Below are positions 36,208 to 44,371 of a DNA stretch of 45,479 nucleotides, one piece after another (position 1 is the stretch's first letter; each line of letters starts with the position of its first letter). Location: contig CANGRI010000002.1 in the NCBI GenBank assembly GCA_947456525.1, positions 1 through 45,479 on the forward strand, written 5' to 3'. A model generated the notes under the pieces. It did not search any database, had not been told where the DNA came from, and worked only from the letters and a program-made list of their open reading frames with translations. This DNA comes from Opitutia bacterium. GTDB taxonomy: Bacteria; Verrucomicrobiota; Verrucomicrobiia; Opitutales; UBA953. Made by a program: the position numbers and the translations under genes.

Positions 36208-37044
36208 GTGAGAACCCGCCTGCTCAGCCTGTCGGTCCGCTGGGTGGCGTGCCTCCTCACGTTAGGGTCCCTTGCGCAGTCGCGGGTGCCTTCTTCACCC
36301 GACCTCGATAAGCTGTCGGCCGAACAGGCGCAGGCCTTCCTCGCCGGGTTCCGCACCTCGCGGCTCAACGGCGACCTCTGCCTGCGCTTCGAGATCGTGC
36401 ATAAGCCGCGCCAAGGCGAATCCCTCCCCGCTGTCCAAGGCACGCTCTGGGCCTCCAGCCAAGGCGAAGCGCAGCTGCTAAGGGGAGAAATCAGGGACGC
36501 CCAAGGCAAGCCCTCGCTGAGCTTCCTGACCGTGAAGTCGGCCAAGGAAACCCATGTGTGGATTTCCCGTCGCGGAGCGCCCGCCCAGGAACTTGACGAC
36601 AAAGCGCCGCTGATCCCGCTAGCCGACGGGTTGATCCTCTCGCCCTTCGATCTCCAGCTGCCCTTCACGCACTGGACGACGACGACCTACGTCGGCACCG
36701 AACGCCGCCGCCGTCCGGTCCATGTCTTCGATGCGCTCAACCTCGCCGGGCACGAACCCGCGAAGGTCAACTTCGCCATCGACAGCGTCTACGGCGTCCT
36801 GATCCAGGCGACCTGCTTCGACGCCGACGGCAAGAAGAGCCGCACGACGCAGGTCGAGGAGTTCTCCAAGATCGACGACCAGTGGATGCTGGCCGCGTGC
36901 AGCGTGCGTGACGAGAAGACCCGCGACGCCGACCTGCTGCGCATCACCGAAGCCGCCCACGCCGACCGCTTCAAACCCGAGACCTTCGAACCCGGCACGC
37001 TTCCCCTCGCCGCCCAGACCCCGGCCGATTTCAAGAAACTGTGA
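36208..37044 (+). CDS. exported LolA/LolB-like outer-membrane lipoprotein-sorting-type protein
   Basis: 278 residues from the GTG at 36208. The N-terminus (LLSLSVRWVACLLTLGSLAQ) fits a signal peptide. The rest is beta-rich: LNGDLCLRFEIVHKPRQGES, TLWASSQGEAQLLRGEI, SFLTVKSAKETHVWISR, then VHVFDALNLAGHEPAKVNFA. This order resembles verrucomicrobial outer membrane lipoprotein-sorting (LolA-fold) proteins. It may carry lipids or lipoproteins across the periplasm; this is inference, and it lacks a lipobox. It overlaps the Nif3-like gene by 4 bases (GTGA). Confidence 0.75.
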   Translation: MRTRLLSLSVRWVACLLTLGSLAQSRVPSSPDLDKLSAEQAQAFLAGFRTSRLNGDLCLRFEIVHKPRQGESLPAVQGTLWASSQGEAQLLRGEIRDAQGKPSLSFLTVKSAKETHVWISRRGAPAQELDDKAPLIPLADGLILSPFDLQLPFTHWTTTTYVGTERRRRPVHVFDALNLAGHEPAKVNFAIDSVYGVLIQATCFDADGKKSRTTQVEEFSKIDDQWMLAACSVRDEKTRDADLLRITEAAHADRFKPETFEPGTLPLAAQTPADFKKL

Positions 37045-37802
37045 AGACCACCGTCACCGCGGCCCAGGTCGCCCGCTACTGCGACCTCCTCACCAACGGC
37101 AAGAACATCGCCGACTTCGAAGGCTCCCGCAACGGCCTGCAGCACAAAGGCACGCGCCCGGTCCGCAAGGTCGGCGCCGCCGTCGACGCGGGTGCCCAGG
37201 TCTTCGCCGAAGCCGCCCGTCGCGGCGTCGATTTCCTGATCGTCCACCACGGGATGTACTGGCGCCCCGTCTCGCCCGAACGCGTGGTCCGTGCGCTACG
37301 CAAGGCCGCCCTGAAAAAGACCGGCCTCTCCCTCTACTCCAGCCACCTGCCGCTCGACGCGCATCCGGCGATCGGCAACAACGCGCTCATCGCCCAGGAC
37401 CTCGGCCTGAAGGTCGTGGATTGGTTCGTGGATTACGAAGGCCTGCCGATCGCCTGCATCTGCCGAGGCATCCCTCGCGCCACGCTGCGCAAACGCCTCA
37501 AAGCCTCTTATCCACAGACCTACAAAGGCATCGAGTTCGGTGCCGCCAAGCCGAAGAAGATCGCCATCCTCAGCGGCAGCGGACGTAGCGCTCTCGGGCA
37601 CCTCAAGGCCGAAGGCTGCGACACGCTCATCACCGGCGAGCTGCGCGAAGAACATTTCAACGAAGCCCACGAGCAAGGCTGGAACCTCTACCCTTGCGGC
37701 CACTACGCCACCGAGACCTGGGGCGTGAAAGCCCTCGCCGCCGCGGTGGCCGCGGAGTTCGGCGTGACGTGGGAATTCATCCCCACGGGCAACCCGCTCT
37801 GA
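37041..37802 (+). CDS. Nif3-like dinuclear metal protein
   Basis: 253 residues from the GTG at 37041, overlapping the preceding stop. GSRNGLQHKG, DFLIVHHGMYW (metal histidines), YSSHLPLDAHPAIGNNALIA and LITGELREEHFNEAHEQGWN then PCGHYATETWGVKAL are the five conserved blocks. Members form hexamers with two metals per subunit; E. coli YbgI is the model. A GTP cyclohydrolase type I-like activity has been suggested for some, but function is unsettled. The last base overlaps the gluQ start (TGATG). Confidence 0.93.
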   Translation: MKTTVTAAQVARYCDLLTNGKNIADFEGSRNGLQHKGTRPVRKVGAAVDAGAQVFAEAARRGVDFLIVHHGMYWRPVSPERVVRALRKAALKKTGLSLYSSHLPLDAHPAIGNNALIAQDLGLKVVDWFVDYEGLPIACICRGIPRATLRKRLKASYPQTYKGIEFGAAKPKKIAILSGSGRSALGHLKAEGCDTLITGELREEHFNEAHEQGWNLYPCGHYATETWGVKALAAAVAAEFGVTWEFIPTGNPL

Positions 37803-38644
37803 TGAGCCGCGGACGGATAGCCCCGACCCCGACCGGCTATCTCCACGTCGGCCACGCCCGGACGTTCGCGCTGGCCGCCGACCGCGCCGCGTCAGGCACG
37901 CTCGTCTATCGGACCGAAGACCTCGACGCCGGGCGCTGCCGACCGGCGTTCGCCGCCGCGGCGATCGAAGACCTGCGCTGGCTCGGACTGAAGTGGACCG
38001 AAGGTCCCGACGTCGGCGGCCCGCACGCCCCGTATGTCCAATCCCAGCGGCTAACGTGGTTCCGCGACGTCTGGCAACGCCTGCAGGCGACGGGCGCAAT
38101 CTATCCATGCGACAAGTCCCGCAAGGACGTCGAACGCAGCCTGACCGCCCCGCACGCCGAGGATGACGCCGAGCCGATCTTCCCTACCGCCCTACGCGCC
38201 CCGCTTGGCGCCGGCCAAGACGTCCGCGAGCCCGGTCCGACCAACTGGCGCTTCCGCGTCCCGGACGGCGAGACGATCGCGTTCGTCGATGCGTTGCAAG
38301 GCCCGCAGCCGTTCGTCGCGGGACGTGATTTCGGCGACTTCCTCGTCTGGCGTAAGGACGGCTTCCCTGCCTACGAACTCGCCGTCGTCGCCGACGACCA
38401 CGCCATGGGCATCACCGAAGTCGTCCGGGGCGCCGACCTGCTCCTCTCGACGGCGCGCCAGCTGCTGCTTTATCGGGCGCTTGGGTGGGCGGCTCCGACC
38501 TGGGCCCATGCGCCGCTGATCGTCGACGCCGAAGGCAAGCGCCTCGCCAAGCGAAGCGCCGGCCTCTCGATCCGGGAACTCCGCCAAAAAGGAAAGACGC
38601 CGGAGGAAGTCCTCACGGCGCCTTTGCATCAGTTGCTCGGATAA
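37802..38644 (+). CDS. gluQ: glutamyl-Q tRNA(Asp) synthetase
   Basis: 280 residues from the ATG at 37802 (MSRGRIAPTPTGYLHVGHA); longer upstream frames lie in the Nif3-like gene. The HIGH-type motif is GYLHVGHA, and the KMSKS equivalent is KRLAKRSAG. The protein stops after the catalytic core, with no anticodon-binding domain, which separates GluQ from GltX. It attaches glutamate to queuosine in tRNA(Asp). The insert that binds zinc in E. coli GluQ keeps only YPCDKS. Its stop is 3 bases from that of the convergent thioredoxin operon. With trhO, trmO and the MnmM-like gene it is the fourth tRNA-modification gene here. Confidence 0.93.
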   Translation: MSRGRIAPTPTGYLHVGHARTFALAADRAASGTLVYRTEDLDAGRCRPAFAAAAIEDLRWLGLKWTEGPDVGGPHAPYVQSQRLTWFRDVWQRLQATGAIYPCDKSRKDVERSLTAPHAEDDAEPIFPTALRAPLGAGQDVREPGPTNWRFRVPDGETIAFVDALQGPQPFVAGRDFGDFLVWRKDGFPAYELAVVADDHAMGITEVVRGADLLLSTARQLLLYRALGWAAPTWAHAPLIVDAEGKRLAKRSAGLSIRELRQKGKTPEEVLTAPLHQLLG

Positions 38645-38647
38645 GAC

Positions 38648-39457
38648 TTAAGCGCCCTTCTTCGGGTCGACGGCCGCCTTCGGGGCGGCCGGGGCGCCGG
38701 AAGAGATCTTCTCGCGGTAAGCCTGGAAGGTCTTGGTCATGGCGGCATCGCCGGCGGAAGCAGCGAGGGCTTCGTCGAGGTACTTCAGCGCCTGGTCCTT
38801 GGCGGACGGATCGATCTGCAGCAGGATACGGGCCTTGTTATAATAGAAGACGCCTTTGCGCGGGCCGGTGACATCGGCGAAGATCTCGGTCAGCGCGGCT
38901 TCGGCAGCCTTGAAGTCCTTGGCCGCGATAGCGTCGTTGATCTTCTGGCCGAGGACGCGGCTCTTGGACGAGCGGGTCGATTCGGCCTTCAGTTCCTTTT
39001 CCAGGGCCGCCTTGCCTTCGGGCGTATTCTTGAACGAGGCGAGCTTATCGAGGTATTCCTTGGCGGACTGTCCGCCGAAGCCGACGGTCTTGCCGAAGAC
39101 ATCGCCCGACCTGGCGTCGAGCAGCAGCACGGTCGGGAATCCGGTGATGCCGAACTGCTTCGAGAGTTCGGCGTTCTTCGCCTTCAGTTCCGGAGCCTGC
39201 GTCTTGGTGCGGGGATAATCCAGTTCGACGAGCACGTACTTGGACGCGACGGCCGCGAACTCGGCGGACATGAAGACGTTCTTATGGAGCGCCTTGCAAG
39301 GCGGGCACCAGTCGCTGCCGGTGAAGTCGACGAGCACGGGCTTGTTCTCTTTCACGCCCTGCGCCTTGGCGGCATCGAGGTCGGTGAGCCAGACGGGCTC
39401 GGCGGCGAGGGCGGCGACCGCGACGAACAGCGAGAAGACGGAGGCGAAGAGACGCAT
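38648..39457 (-). CDS. exported thioredoxin-like protein with CPPC and helical tail
   Basis: 269 residues from the ATG at 39457; a longer frame lies over the neighbour gene. Signal peptide MRLFASVFSLFVAVAALA. The thioredoxin domain has WLTDLDAAKAQ, VLVDFTGSDWCPPC (C51, C54) and cis-proline FPTVLLL. Residues about 160-269 are helical, TPR-like (AEAALTEIFADV, ALKYLDEALAAS). It probably reduces or swaps disulfides in the periplasm. It is the third gene of a three-gene operon of paralogues, 1 base after the middle gene. Confidence 0.9.
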   Translation of the reverse strand: MRLFASVFSLFVAVAALAAEPVWLTDLDAAKAQGVKENKPVLVDFTGSDWCPPCKALHKNVFMSAEFAAVASKYVLVELDYPRTKTQAPELKAKNAELSKQFGITGFPTVLLLDARSGDVFGKTVGFGGQSAKEYLDKLASFKNTPEGKAALEKELKAESTRSSKSRVLGQKINDAIAAKDFKAAEAALTEIFADVTGPRKGVFYYNKARILLQIDPSAKDQALKYLDEALAASAGDAAMTKTFQAYREKISSGAPAAPKAAVDPKKGA

Positions 39458-39458
39458 G

Positions 39459-39920
39459 TTATTTCTTCGCGGGAGCGGCGACCTTGCCCTTCTTGCCGGC
39501 GTCGGTGAACTTGGCGAGATAGGCTTCGGGACCGGTGCCGGGACCATAGCCGGACTGGCGGTTCAGCTCCTTGCCGCCGGCGGAAAGGATAATGACCGTC
39601 GGGAATCCGTTGACGCCGAACTTCTTGGACGCGGCCTGGTTCTTCGCCTTCTCGGCGGCCGGCTGTTCCTTCTTCTTCGGGAAATCCAGTTCCACGAGGA
39701 CGTAATCCTTGGCGAACTTCTCGAAGTCCTCGGTCGCGAACACCTCCTTGTGCAGCATGATGCAATAGCCGCACCAGTCGCTGCCGGTGAAATCGACCAG
39801 GATCTTCTTGTTGTCCTTGGCGGCGACCTTCTTGGCCTCGTCGAGGTCGGTCAGCCAGGTGAGTTCGGCGCGCGCCGTGACGGTCGCGAGCAGCATCAGG
39901 GTGAGGATGAGCTTCTTCAT
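39459..39920 (-). CDS. exported thioredoxin-like protein with CGYC
   Basis: 153 residues, the short member of the trio. Signal peptide MKKLILTLMLLATVTARA. WLTDLDEAKKVAA and ILVDFTGSDWCGYC (C50, C53) are followed by KEVFATEDFEKFA and cis-proline FPTVIIL. It stops soon after the thioredoxin fold and lacks the helical tail of its two neighbours. DsbE/thioredoxin_7-like periplasmic redox role inferred. It lies 5 bases after the gene at 39926-40720. Confidence 0.9.
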   Translation of the reverse strand: MKKLILTLMLLATVTARAELTWLTDLDEAKKVAAKDNKKILVDFTGSDWCGYCIMLHKEVFATEDFEKFAKDYVLVELDFPKKKEQPAAEKAKNQAASKKFGVNGFPTVIILSAGGKELNRQSGYGPGTGPEAYLAKFTDAGKKGKVAAPAKK

Positions 39921-39925
39921 GGAGA

Positions 39926-40720
39926 TTATTTCTTGTCGGCCGCAGGAGCCTGGGCGGCGGCGACCTGGGCGCGGAACTGCTTGAGCTCGCCGGTGAGTTC
40001 GGCGGGGTTTTCGGCGATGATCTCATCGATCACCTTGAGCACGGCGGCGTTATCACCCGGTTTGCAGGCCTGGACGCTGCCCACGCGGGCGTTGACCGAA
40101 AGGGTGACCTTGGCGGCGCCGCTGACGGCCTTGTCCTTAAGGAACTTCGCGATAGCCGCCTCGGCGGACGCCAGGTCCTTCTTCTCGAGATGCGGAGCGA
40201 GGAGTTTCTCCAGTTCCTCGCCATAGCCGCGCACGAGGACTTCGTCCTTCTTGCCCTGGGCGAACTTGGCCTTTCCTTCGGGCGTGTTGGCCTTCCGGAG
40301 TTCCGCGAGATGGGCGAGGTACTTGGCCGGTCCGCCTTCCTGATAGCCCGTCTGGGCGAACGGCTGGCCATCGGAGTCGAGCAGCATGATCGTCGGGAAA
40401 CCTTCGATCGCGAACTTCTCGGCCAAGGCCTTGTTCTTGGCCTTCTCCTCGGCGCTCTGCTTTTTCTTCTGAGGGTAGTCGAGCTCGACGAGGACGAAGT
40501 CCTTAGAAGCAGCGGCGAACTCCTTCTGGTCGAAGACTTCCTTCTTCAGGCGGATGCACCAGCCGCACCAGTCGCTGCCGGTGAAGTCGACCAGGATGGC
40601 CTTCTTGTCGGCCTTGGCGACCGCAATGCCTTCATCGAGGTCGGTCAGCCAGCCTTCGGCGGCGGAAAGAGAAATGACGCTCAGGCAGAGAGTGACGACG
40701 GCGAGGAATCGGCGGGGCAT
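39926..40720 (-). CDS. exported thioredoxin-like protein with CGWC and helical tail
   Basis: 264 residues. Signal peptide (RRFLAVVTLCLSVISLSA). ILVDFTGSDWCGWC (C52, C55), KEVFDQKEFAAAS, LDYPQKKK and cis-proline FPTIMLL define the thioredoxin fold. Residues about 155-264 form a helical tail similar in type to that of the gene at 38648. It is first in the operon of three. The 91-base gap to the divergent chelatase gene should hold its promoter and contains short repeats. Confidence 0.9.
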   Translation of the reverse strand: MPRRFLAVVTLCLSVISLSAAEGWLTDLDEGIAVAKADKKAILVDFTGSDWCGWCIRLKKEVFDQKEFAAASKDFVLVELDYPQKKKQSAEEKAKNKALAEKFAIEGFPTIMLLDSDGQPFAQTGYQEGGPAKYLAHLAELRKANTPEGKAKFAQGKKDEVLVRGYGEELEKLLAPHLEKKDLASAEAAIAKFLKDKAVSGAAKVTLSVNARVGSVQACKPGDNAAVLKVIDEIIAENPAELTGELKQFRAQVAAAQAPAADKK

Positions 40721-40728
40721 GCCACTAG

Positions 40729-40752
40729 GAAACGAGGCCTCCGAAACGAGGC
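40729..40752. repeat. 10-base direct repeat in divergent gap
   Basis: gaaacgaggc occurs at 40729-40738 and 40743-40752, 14 bases apart, just upstream of the thioredoxin operon start. It could be a pair of regulator sites or chance. Confidence 0.35.
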
Positions 40753-40770
40753 AACCCGCAATCGGCCAAC

Positions 40771-40791
40771 CCTGCGTTGCAAATACGCAGG
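40771..40791. promoter_or_regulatory. small inverted repeat upstream of the CbiX-like gene
   Basis: cctgcg (40771-40776) and cgcagg (40786-40791) flank 9 AT-rich bases, 20 bases before the chelatase ATG. A 21-base dyad of this shape fits an operator, but six pairs are weak evidence. Confidence 0.35.
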
Positions 40792-40811
40792 TTATCCCTC
40801 ACTTAAGCCCC

Positions 40812-41783
40812 ATGGCCGGCACGCGCATCCTCCTCATCGACAACGGTTCCCATGAGCCCGCCGCGACCTTAGCCCTCCGCGACCTGGCCAAGGAAGCCGC
40901 CCGGCTGATCGGCCAGGAAGTCCGACCGGTCTCGACGATGCATTCGACGAAGATCGACCCTGCCCTGCTCGGCGGTCAGCCGGCGGTCATCTTCGAGCAA
41001 GCCGTGCAGCAAGCCAAGGCCGACGGCATCGACGAGCTGGTCGTCCTCCCGCTCTTCATCGGACCGAGCCGCGCGATCACGGAGTATCTGCCCAAAGTCT
41101 TCGCCGATGCCCAGCCGGGGGCGATGAAGCTGAGCATCCGCGAACCGCTCTTCGGTCCTGAACTTACGGGCATGCTGATCGACAACCTCAAGTCGACCGG
41201 CTGGGCCAAGGGAAGCGGCACGATCCTCCTCTGTGACCACGGTTCGCCGATTCCCGAAGTCACGCGCTGCCGCAATTTCTTCGCCGTCTCCCTCCGCAAC
41301 CAACTCGGACTGAAAGAGGACGAACTGATCGCGTGTTCGATGGAACGACGCGAAGGCGCCGAGTATGACTTCAACGAGCCGCTGCTCGAGCATGCGCTGC
41401 AAGACGCCAAGGGCGACGCCGTCATCCTGATGCTCTTCCTCCTGCCTGGTCGTCATGCCGGAGCCGAGGGAGACGTCGCCACCATCGCCAAGGAGCATGC
41501 GCCGGACGATCTTCGCTGGAAGCTCAGCCCGCTGCTCGGCACGCACCCCGCCCTGCCGGCGCTGCTCTTCCGTCGTCATCTCTACTCGCCAGGCTTCAAA
41601 CTGACCAAGATCGCCGCCATCATCACGGTGGTTTCCGTATGCCTGCTCCCTGCGTTGATCGGCGCGCTGGCCCCTAAAAGCCTAGGCATGCCTGAACGCT
41701 TCATGATCTGGGGCGGCGGTGTCGCGACCATCTTCACCGCCCTCTTCTGCTTCCTGAAAGCGAAGGTCTGGAAGAAGGCCTGA
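40812..41783 (+). CDS. CbiX-like two-domain chelatase with C-terminal membrane segments
   Basis: 323 residues from the ATG at 40812; the longer frame upstream lies over the divergent thioredoxin gene. Domain 1 (about 1-125) and domain 2 (about 135-260) are CbiX/SirB repeats. Domain 2 keeps both catalytic-type histidines, H143 in LLCDHGSP and H215 in LLPGRHAG. Domain 1 has N11 (LLIDNGSH) and no histidine in PLFIGPSRAITEYLP. Residues about 265-287 and 297-315 are hydrophobic, so the protein is probably held at the inner membrane. It likely inserts iron into sirohydrochlorin, making siroheme for the nearby sulfite reductase. Convergent with the SUMT gene; stops 2 bases apart. Confidence 0.8.
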   Translation: MAGTRILLIDNGSHEPAATLALRDLAKEAARLIGQEVRPVSTMHSTKIDPALLGGQPAVIFEQAVQQAKADGIDELVVLPLFIGPSRAITEYLPKVFADAQPGAMKLSIREPLFGPELTGMLIDNLKSTGWAKGSGTILLCDHGSPIPEVTRCRNFFAVSLRNQLGLKEDELIACSMERREGAEYDFNEPLLEHALQDAKGDAVILMLFLLPGRHAGAEGDVATIAKEHAPDDLRWKLSPLLGTHPALPALLFRRHLYSPGFKLTKIAAIITVVSVCLLPALIGALAPKSLGMPERFMIWGGGVATIFTALFCFLKAKVWKKA

Positions 41784-41785
41784 AC

Positions 41786-42553
41786 TCAGGCAAACGCCGC
41801 GATGCGGCCCATCAGGCCGGCATGACGAGGCGGAGCGACGACCGCGCCGACGACCGCGATGAGCGGCGTGGGCAGCACGGAGACATCGACCTTGCCTGAA
41901 GCGAGGTCGGTCAACGTAGTCAGCACGTCGGACGCGCCGTCCTGCGAGACCTTCGAAAGCAGACGGATCGGGAGATCCTCCTTGGCGCCGGCGGCGATGA
42001 GCTTCACGGCGACGGACGGCAGCGACTTCGCGCCCATGTAAAGGCAGAGGGTCGCACCCGTCTCGATGTGGGCCTTCCAATTCTGGTCGCTGCCATCGGC
42101 GCAATGGCCGGTGAGGAACGTGACGGAGGCGGCCTTACCGCGATGCGTCAGCGGGAATGCGGCATCCGCGCCGGCAGCCGTCGCGGCGGTGACGCCCGGG
42201 ACGACCTCGAAAGGAATTCCATGCGCGGCGAGATGATCCATCTCTTCGCCGAGACGGCCGAAGACGCCGGGGTCGCCGCCCTTGAGACGGACGATCAGCC
42301 CACCTTGGCGCGACTCGCGCACCAGGACGGCGTTGATTTCGTCCTGCGTCATCGAGTGCACGCCACAGCGCTTGCCGACCGGGACTATCTTCGTGGTCGC
42401 CGGAATCTCCTCCAGCAAGGCGTCGCCCGGCAAGGCGTCATGGATGACGACATCCGCCTGCTTGAGCAGACGCAGGCCCCTCACGGTGATCAGGTCGGGG
42501 GCGCCCGGTCCTGCACCGACGAAGGCCACCCGGCCGATGTCGCAATTTACCAT
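41786..42553 (-). CDS. cobA: uroporphyrinogen-III C-methyltransferase (SUMT)
   Basis: 255 residues. VAFVGAGPGAPDLITVRGL, VVIHDALPGD, IVRLKGGDPGVFGRLGEE and VVPGVTAATAAGADAAFPLT are the family blocks in order. It adds two methyl groups to uroporphyrinogen III to give precorrin-2, the first step to siroheme and cobalamin. It is a stand-alone SUMT: the CysG dehydrogenase/ferrochelatase half is missing, and no Met8-like gene is seen here. Divergent from the sulfite reductase gene over a 58-base AT-rich gap, which suggests shared control by sulfur supply. Confidence 0.93.
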   Translation of the reverse strand: MVNCDIGRVAFVGAGPGAPDLITVRGLRLLKQADVVIHDALPGDALLEEIPATTKIVPVGKRCGVHSMTQDEINAVLVRESRQGGLIVRLKGGDPGVFGRLGEEMDHLAAHGIPFEVVPGVTAATAAGADAAFPLTHRGKAASVTFLTGHCADGSDQNWKAHIETGATLCLYMGAKSLPSVAVKLIAAGAKEDLPIRLLSKVSQDGASDVLTTLTDLASGKVDVSVLPTPLIAVVGAVVAPPRHAGLMGRIAAFA

Positions 42554-42573
42554 TTATTTAAACTTGACCCCTA

Positions 42574-42601
42574 TTTATGTAATCCTAACCCATCTTATCA
42601 A
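42574..42601 (-). promoter_or_regulatory. candidate promoter for cobA in AT-rich divergent gap
   Basis: Read on the minus strand: TTGATA (42601-42596), a 16-base spacer and CATAAA (42579-42574), which is 5/6 and 4/6 of the sigma70 boxes. It lies 20-50 bases before the cobA ATG. The whole gap (42554-42611) is far more AT-rich than its surroundings. No equally good pair was found for the sulfite reductase direction. Confidence 0.4.
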
Positions 42602-42611
42602 GTATTAAATC

Positions 42612-44363
42612 ATGGACCCTACCTCCGGCAAGCCCCTCGCAAAGAACGAACTCCTGAAGGCCGACAAGCCCGACCTTTCCGGCACGATCCGCGAAACCCT
42701 CGCCAACCCCGCGGCTGATCGCTTCAGCGGCGATGACGAGCAGTTCATCAAGTTCCACGGCATCTACCAGCAGGACGACCGCGACAAGCGCAAGGTCGCC
42801 AAGGAATACTCCGTGATGGTGCGCACGCGCCAGACCGGCGGGATCGTCCCGGCCGCCCAGTATCTCGTCTACGACGAGCTCTCCGGTCGCTTCGCCAACG
42901 GCACGCTCCGCATCACCTCGCGCCAGACCTTCCAGTTCCACGGCGTACTCCAGCAGGGCATCGGCAGCCTGATCAAGTCGATCAACGAAGCCCTCTCCTC
43001 CACCCTCGCCACGTGCGGCGACGTGAACCGCAATGTCACCGCTCCTTCCAATCCTCCCGTCGACGCGATCACCCAGGCGATCGAGGACGACTCCTTCACG
43101 CTGACCCGCGCGCTGCTGCCGAAGACGACTTCGTACCACTCCATCTGGGTGGACGGCGTCCAGCTCGACCTCGGTCTCGGCGACAAGATCGCCAAGGCCC
43201 GCGCCTCGGTCGACCAGGCCAACCCGTACATGCCGCCGCCCGCCGACCTCGACGAGTCCGGCGCCCCGACGGACAAGCTCTACGGCAAGACCTACCTGCC
43301 GCGTAAGTTCAAGACCGGCTTCGCCCTGCCCCCGAACAACGACATCGACGTCTTCACCAATGACATGGGCTACGTCGCCATCGTCGAAGGCGGCAAGCTC
43401 GTCGGCTACAACCTGCTCGTCGGCGGCGGCCTCGGCACCTCCCACGGCAACAAGGCCACCTACCCGCGCCTGGCCGACGTCATCGGCTTCCTCACCCGCG
43501 AACAGGTCGTCGCCGTCGGCGAGGCCGTGATCAAGATCCATCGCGACTGGGGCGACCGCACCGACCGCAAGCACGCCCGCATCAAGTACGTGCTGCAGGA
43601 AAAGGGCGTCGAATGGTTCAAGGGCGAGCTCGCCAAGCACCTCGGCGCGCCGCTGCCGGCCGCCAAGCCGTTCCTCTTCGTGGGCCAGGGCGACGCCTTC
43701 GGCTGGACGAAGCAGTCGGATGGCAAGTGGTTCCTCGGCCTCTTCATCGAGACCGGCCGCGTCAAGGACGCCGGCGACTACAAGCTCAAGACCGCTCTCC
43801 GCACGATCGCCGAGAAGTATTCCCCGACCTTCCGCCTCACCGCGACGCAGAATCTGATCCTCTCCGACATCAAGGAAGCCGACAAGGCTGCCATCGAGAA
43901 GACGCTGCATGACCACGGTTGCGGCATCGTCTTCAATCCCGGTCTCGTCAAGGGACGCGGCATGGCCTGTCCGGCTCTGCCGACCTGCGGCCTCTCCCTC
44001 GCCGAATCGGAACGTGTCTTCCCGAAGATCCTCGCCAAGATCGAGGACGCGCAGGCCGAAGCCGGCTTCCCCGGCGAAGAACTCGTCGTACGCATGACGG
44101 GCTGCCCCAACGGCTGCGCCCGTCCGTACAACGCCGAGATCGGCTTCGTCGGCAAGGCCCCGAGCAAGTATAACCTCATGCTCGGCGGTAACCGCGAAGG
44201 CACCCGCCTCGCTCGCCTCTTCAAGGAATCCGTCCACGCGGACGAGATCCCCGTCGTCGTGGGCGCCCTGTTCCAGCAGTATGCCAAGGAACGCAAGGCC
44301 GGCCAGGCCTTCGGCGATTGGGCTGACCAGGCCGCCATCTGGCCCGCCACGCCCGCCGCCTAA
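42612..44363 (+). CDS. cysI: assimilatory sulfite reductase hemoprotein (CysI type)
   Basis: 583 residues, close to E. coli CysI (570). SVMVRTRQTGGIVPAAQYL and LRITSRQTFQFHGVLQQGI are the N-terminal substrate/siroheme block; ITSRQTFQFHG matches the NADPH-type subunit better than the plant ferredoxin type. C453-x5-C459 (ACPALPTC) and C498-x3-C502 (GCPNGC) bind the 4Fe-4S cluster joined to siroheme. It reduces sulfite to sulfide in the cytoplasm. No cysJ flavoprotein is in the window, so the electron donor is unknown. cysH follows after 8 bases. Confidence 0.93.
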   Translation: MDPTSGKPLAKNELLKADKPDLSGTIRETLANPAADRFSGDDEQFIKFHGIYQQDDRDKRKVAKEYSVMVRTRQTGGIVPAAQYLVYDELSGRFANGTLRITSRQTFQFHGVLQQGIGSLIKSINEALSSTLATCGDVNRNVTAPSNPPVDAITQAIEDDSFTLTRALLPKTTSYHSIWVDGVQLDLGLGDKIAKARASVDQANPYMPPPADLDESGAPTDKLYGKTYLPRKFKTGFALPPNNDIDVFTNDMGYVAIVEGGKLVGYNLLVGGGLGTSHGNKATYPRLADVIGFLTREQVVAVGEAVIKIHRDWGDRTDRKHARIKYVLQEKGVEWFKGELAKHLGAPLPAAKPFLFVGQGDAFGWTKQSDGKWFLGLFIETGRVKDAGDYKLKTALRTIAEKYSPTFRLTATQNLILSDIKEADKAAIEKTLHDHGCGIVFNPGLVKGRGMACPALPTCGLSLAESERVFPKILAKIEDAQAEAGFPGEELVVRMTGCPNGCARPYNAEIGFVGKAPSKYNLMLGGNREGTRLARLFKESVHADEIPVVVGALFQQYAKERKAGQAFGDWADQAAIWPATPAA

Positions 44364-44371
44364 GCCAGTCG

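Noticed and set aside
42585-44237. 550-residue minus-strand frame
   Set aside because: Antisense of the sulfite reductase gene, whose Fe-S and siroheme motifs are intact.
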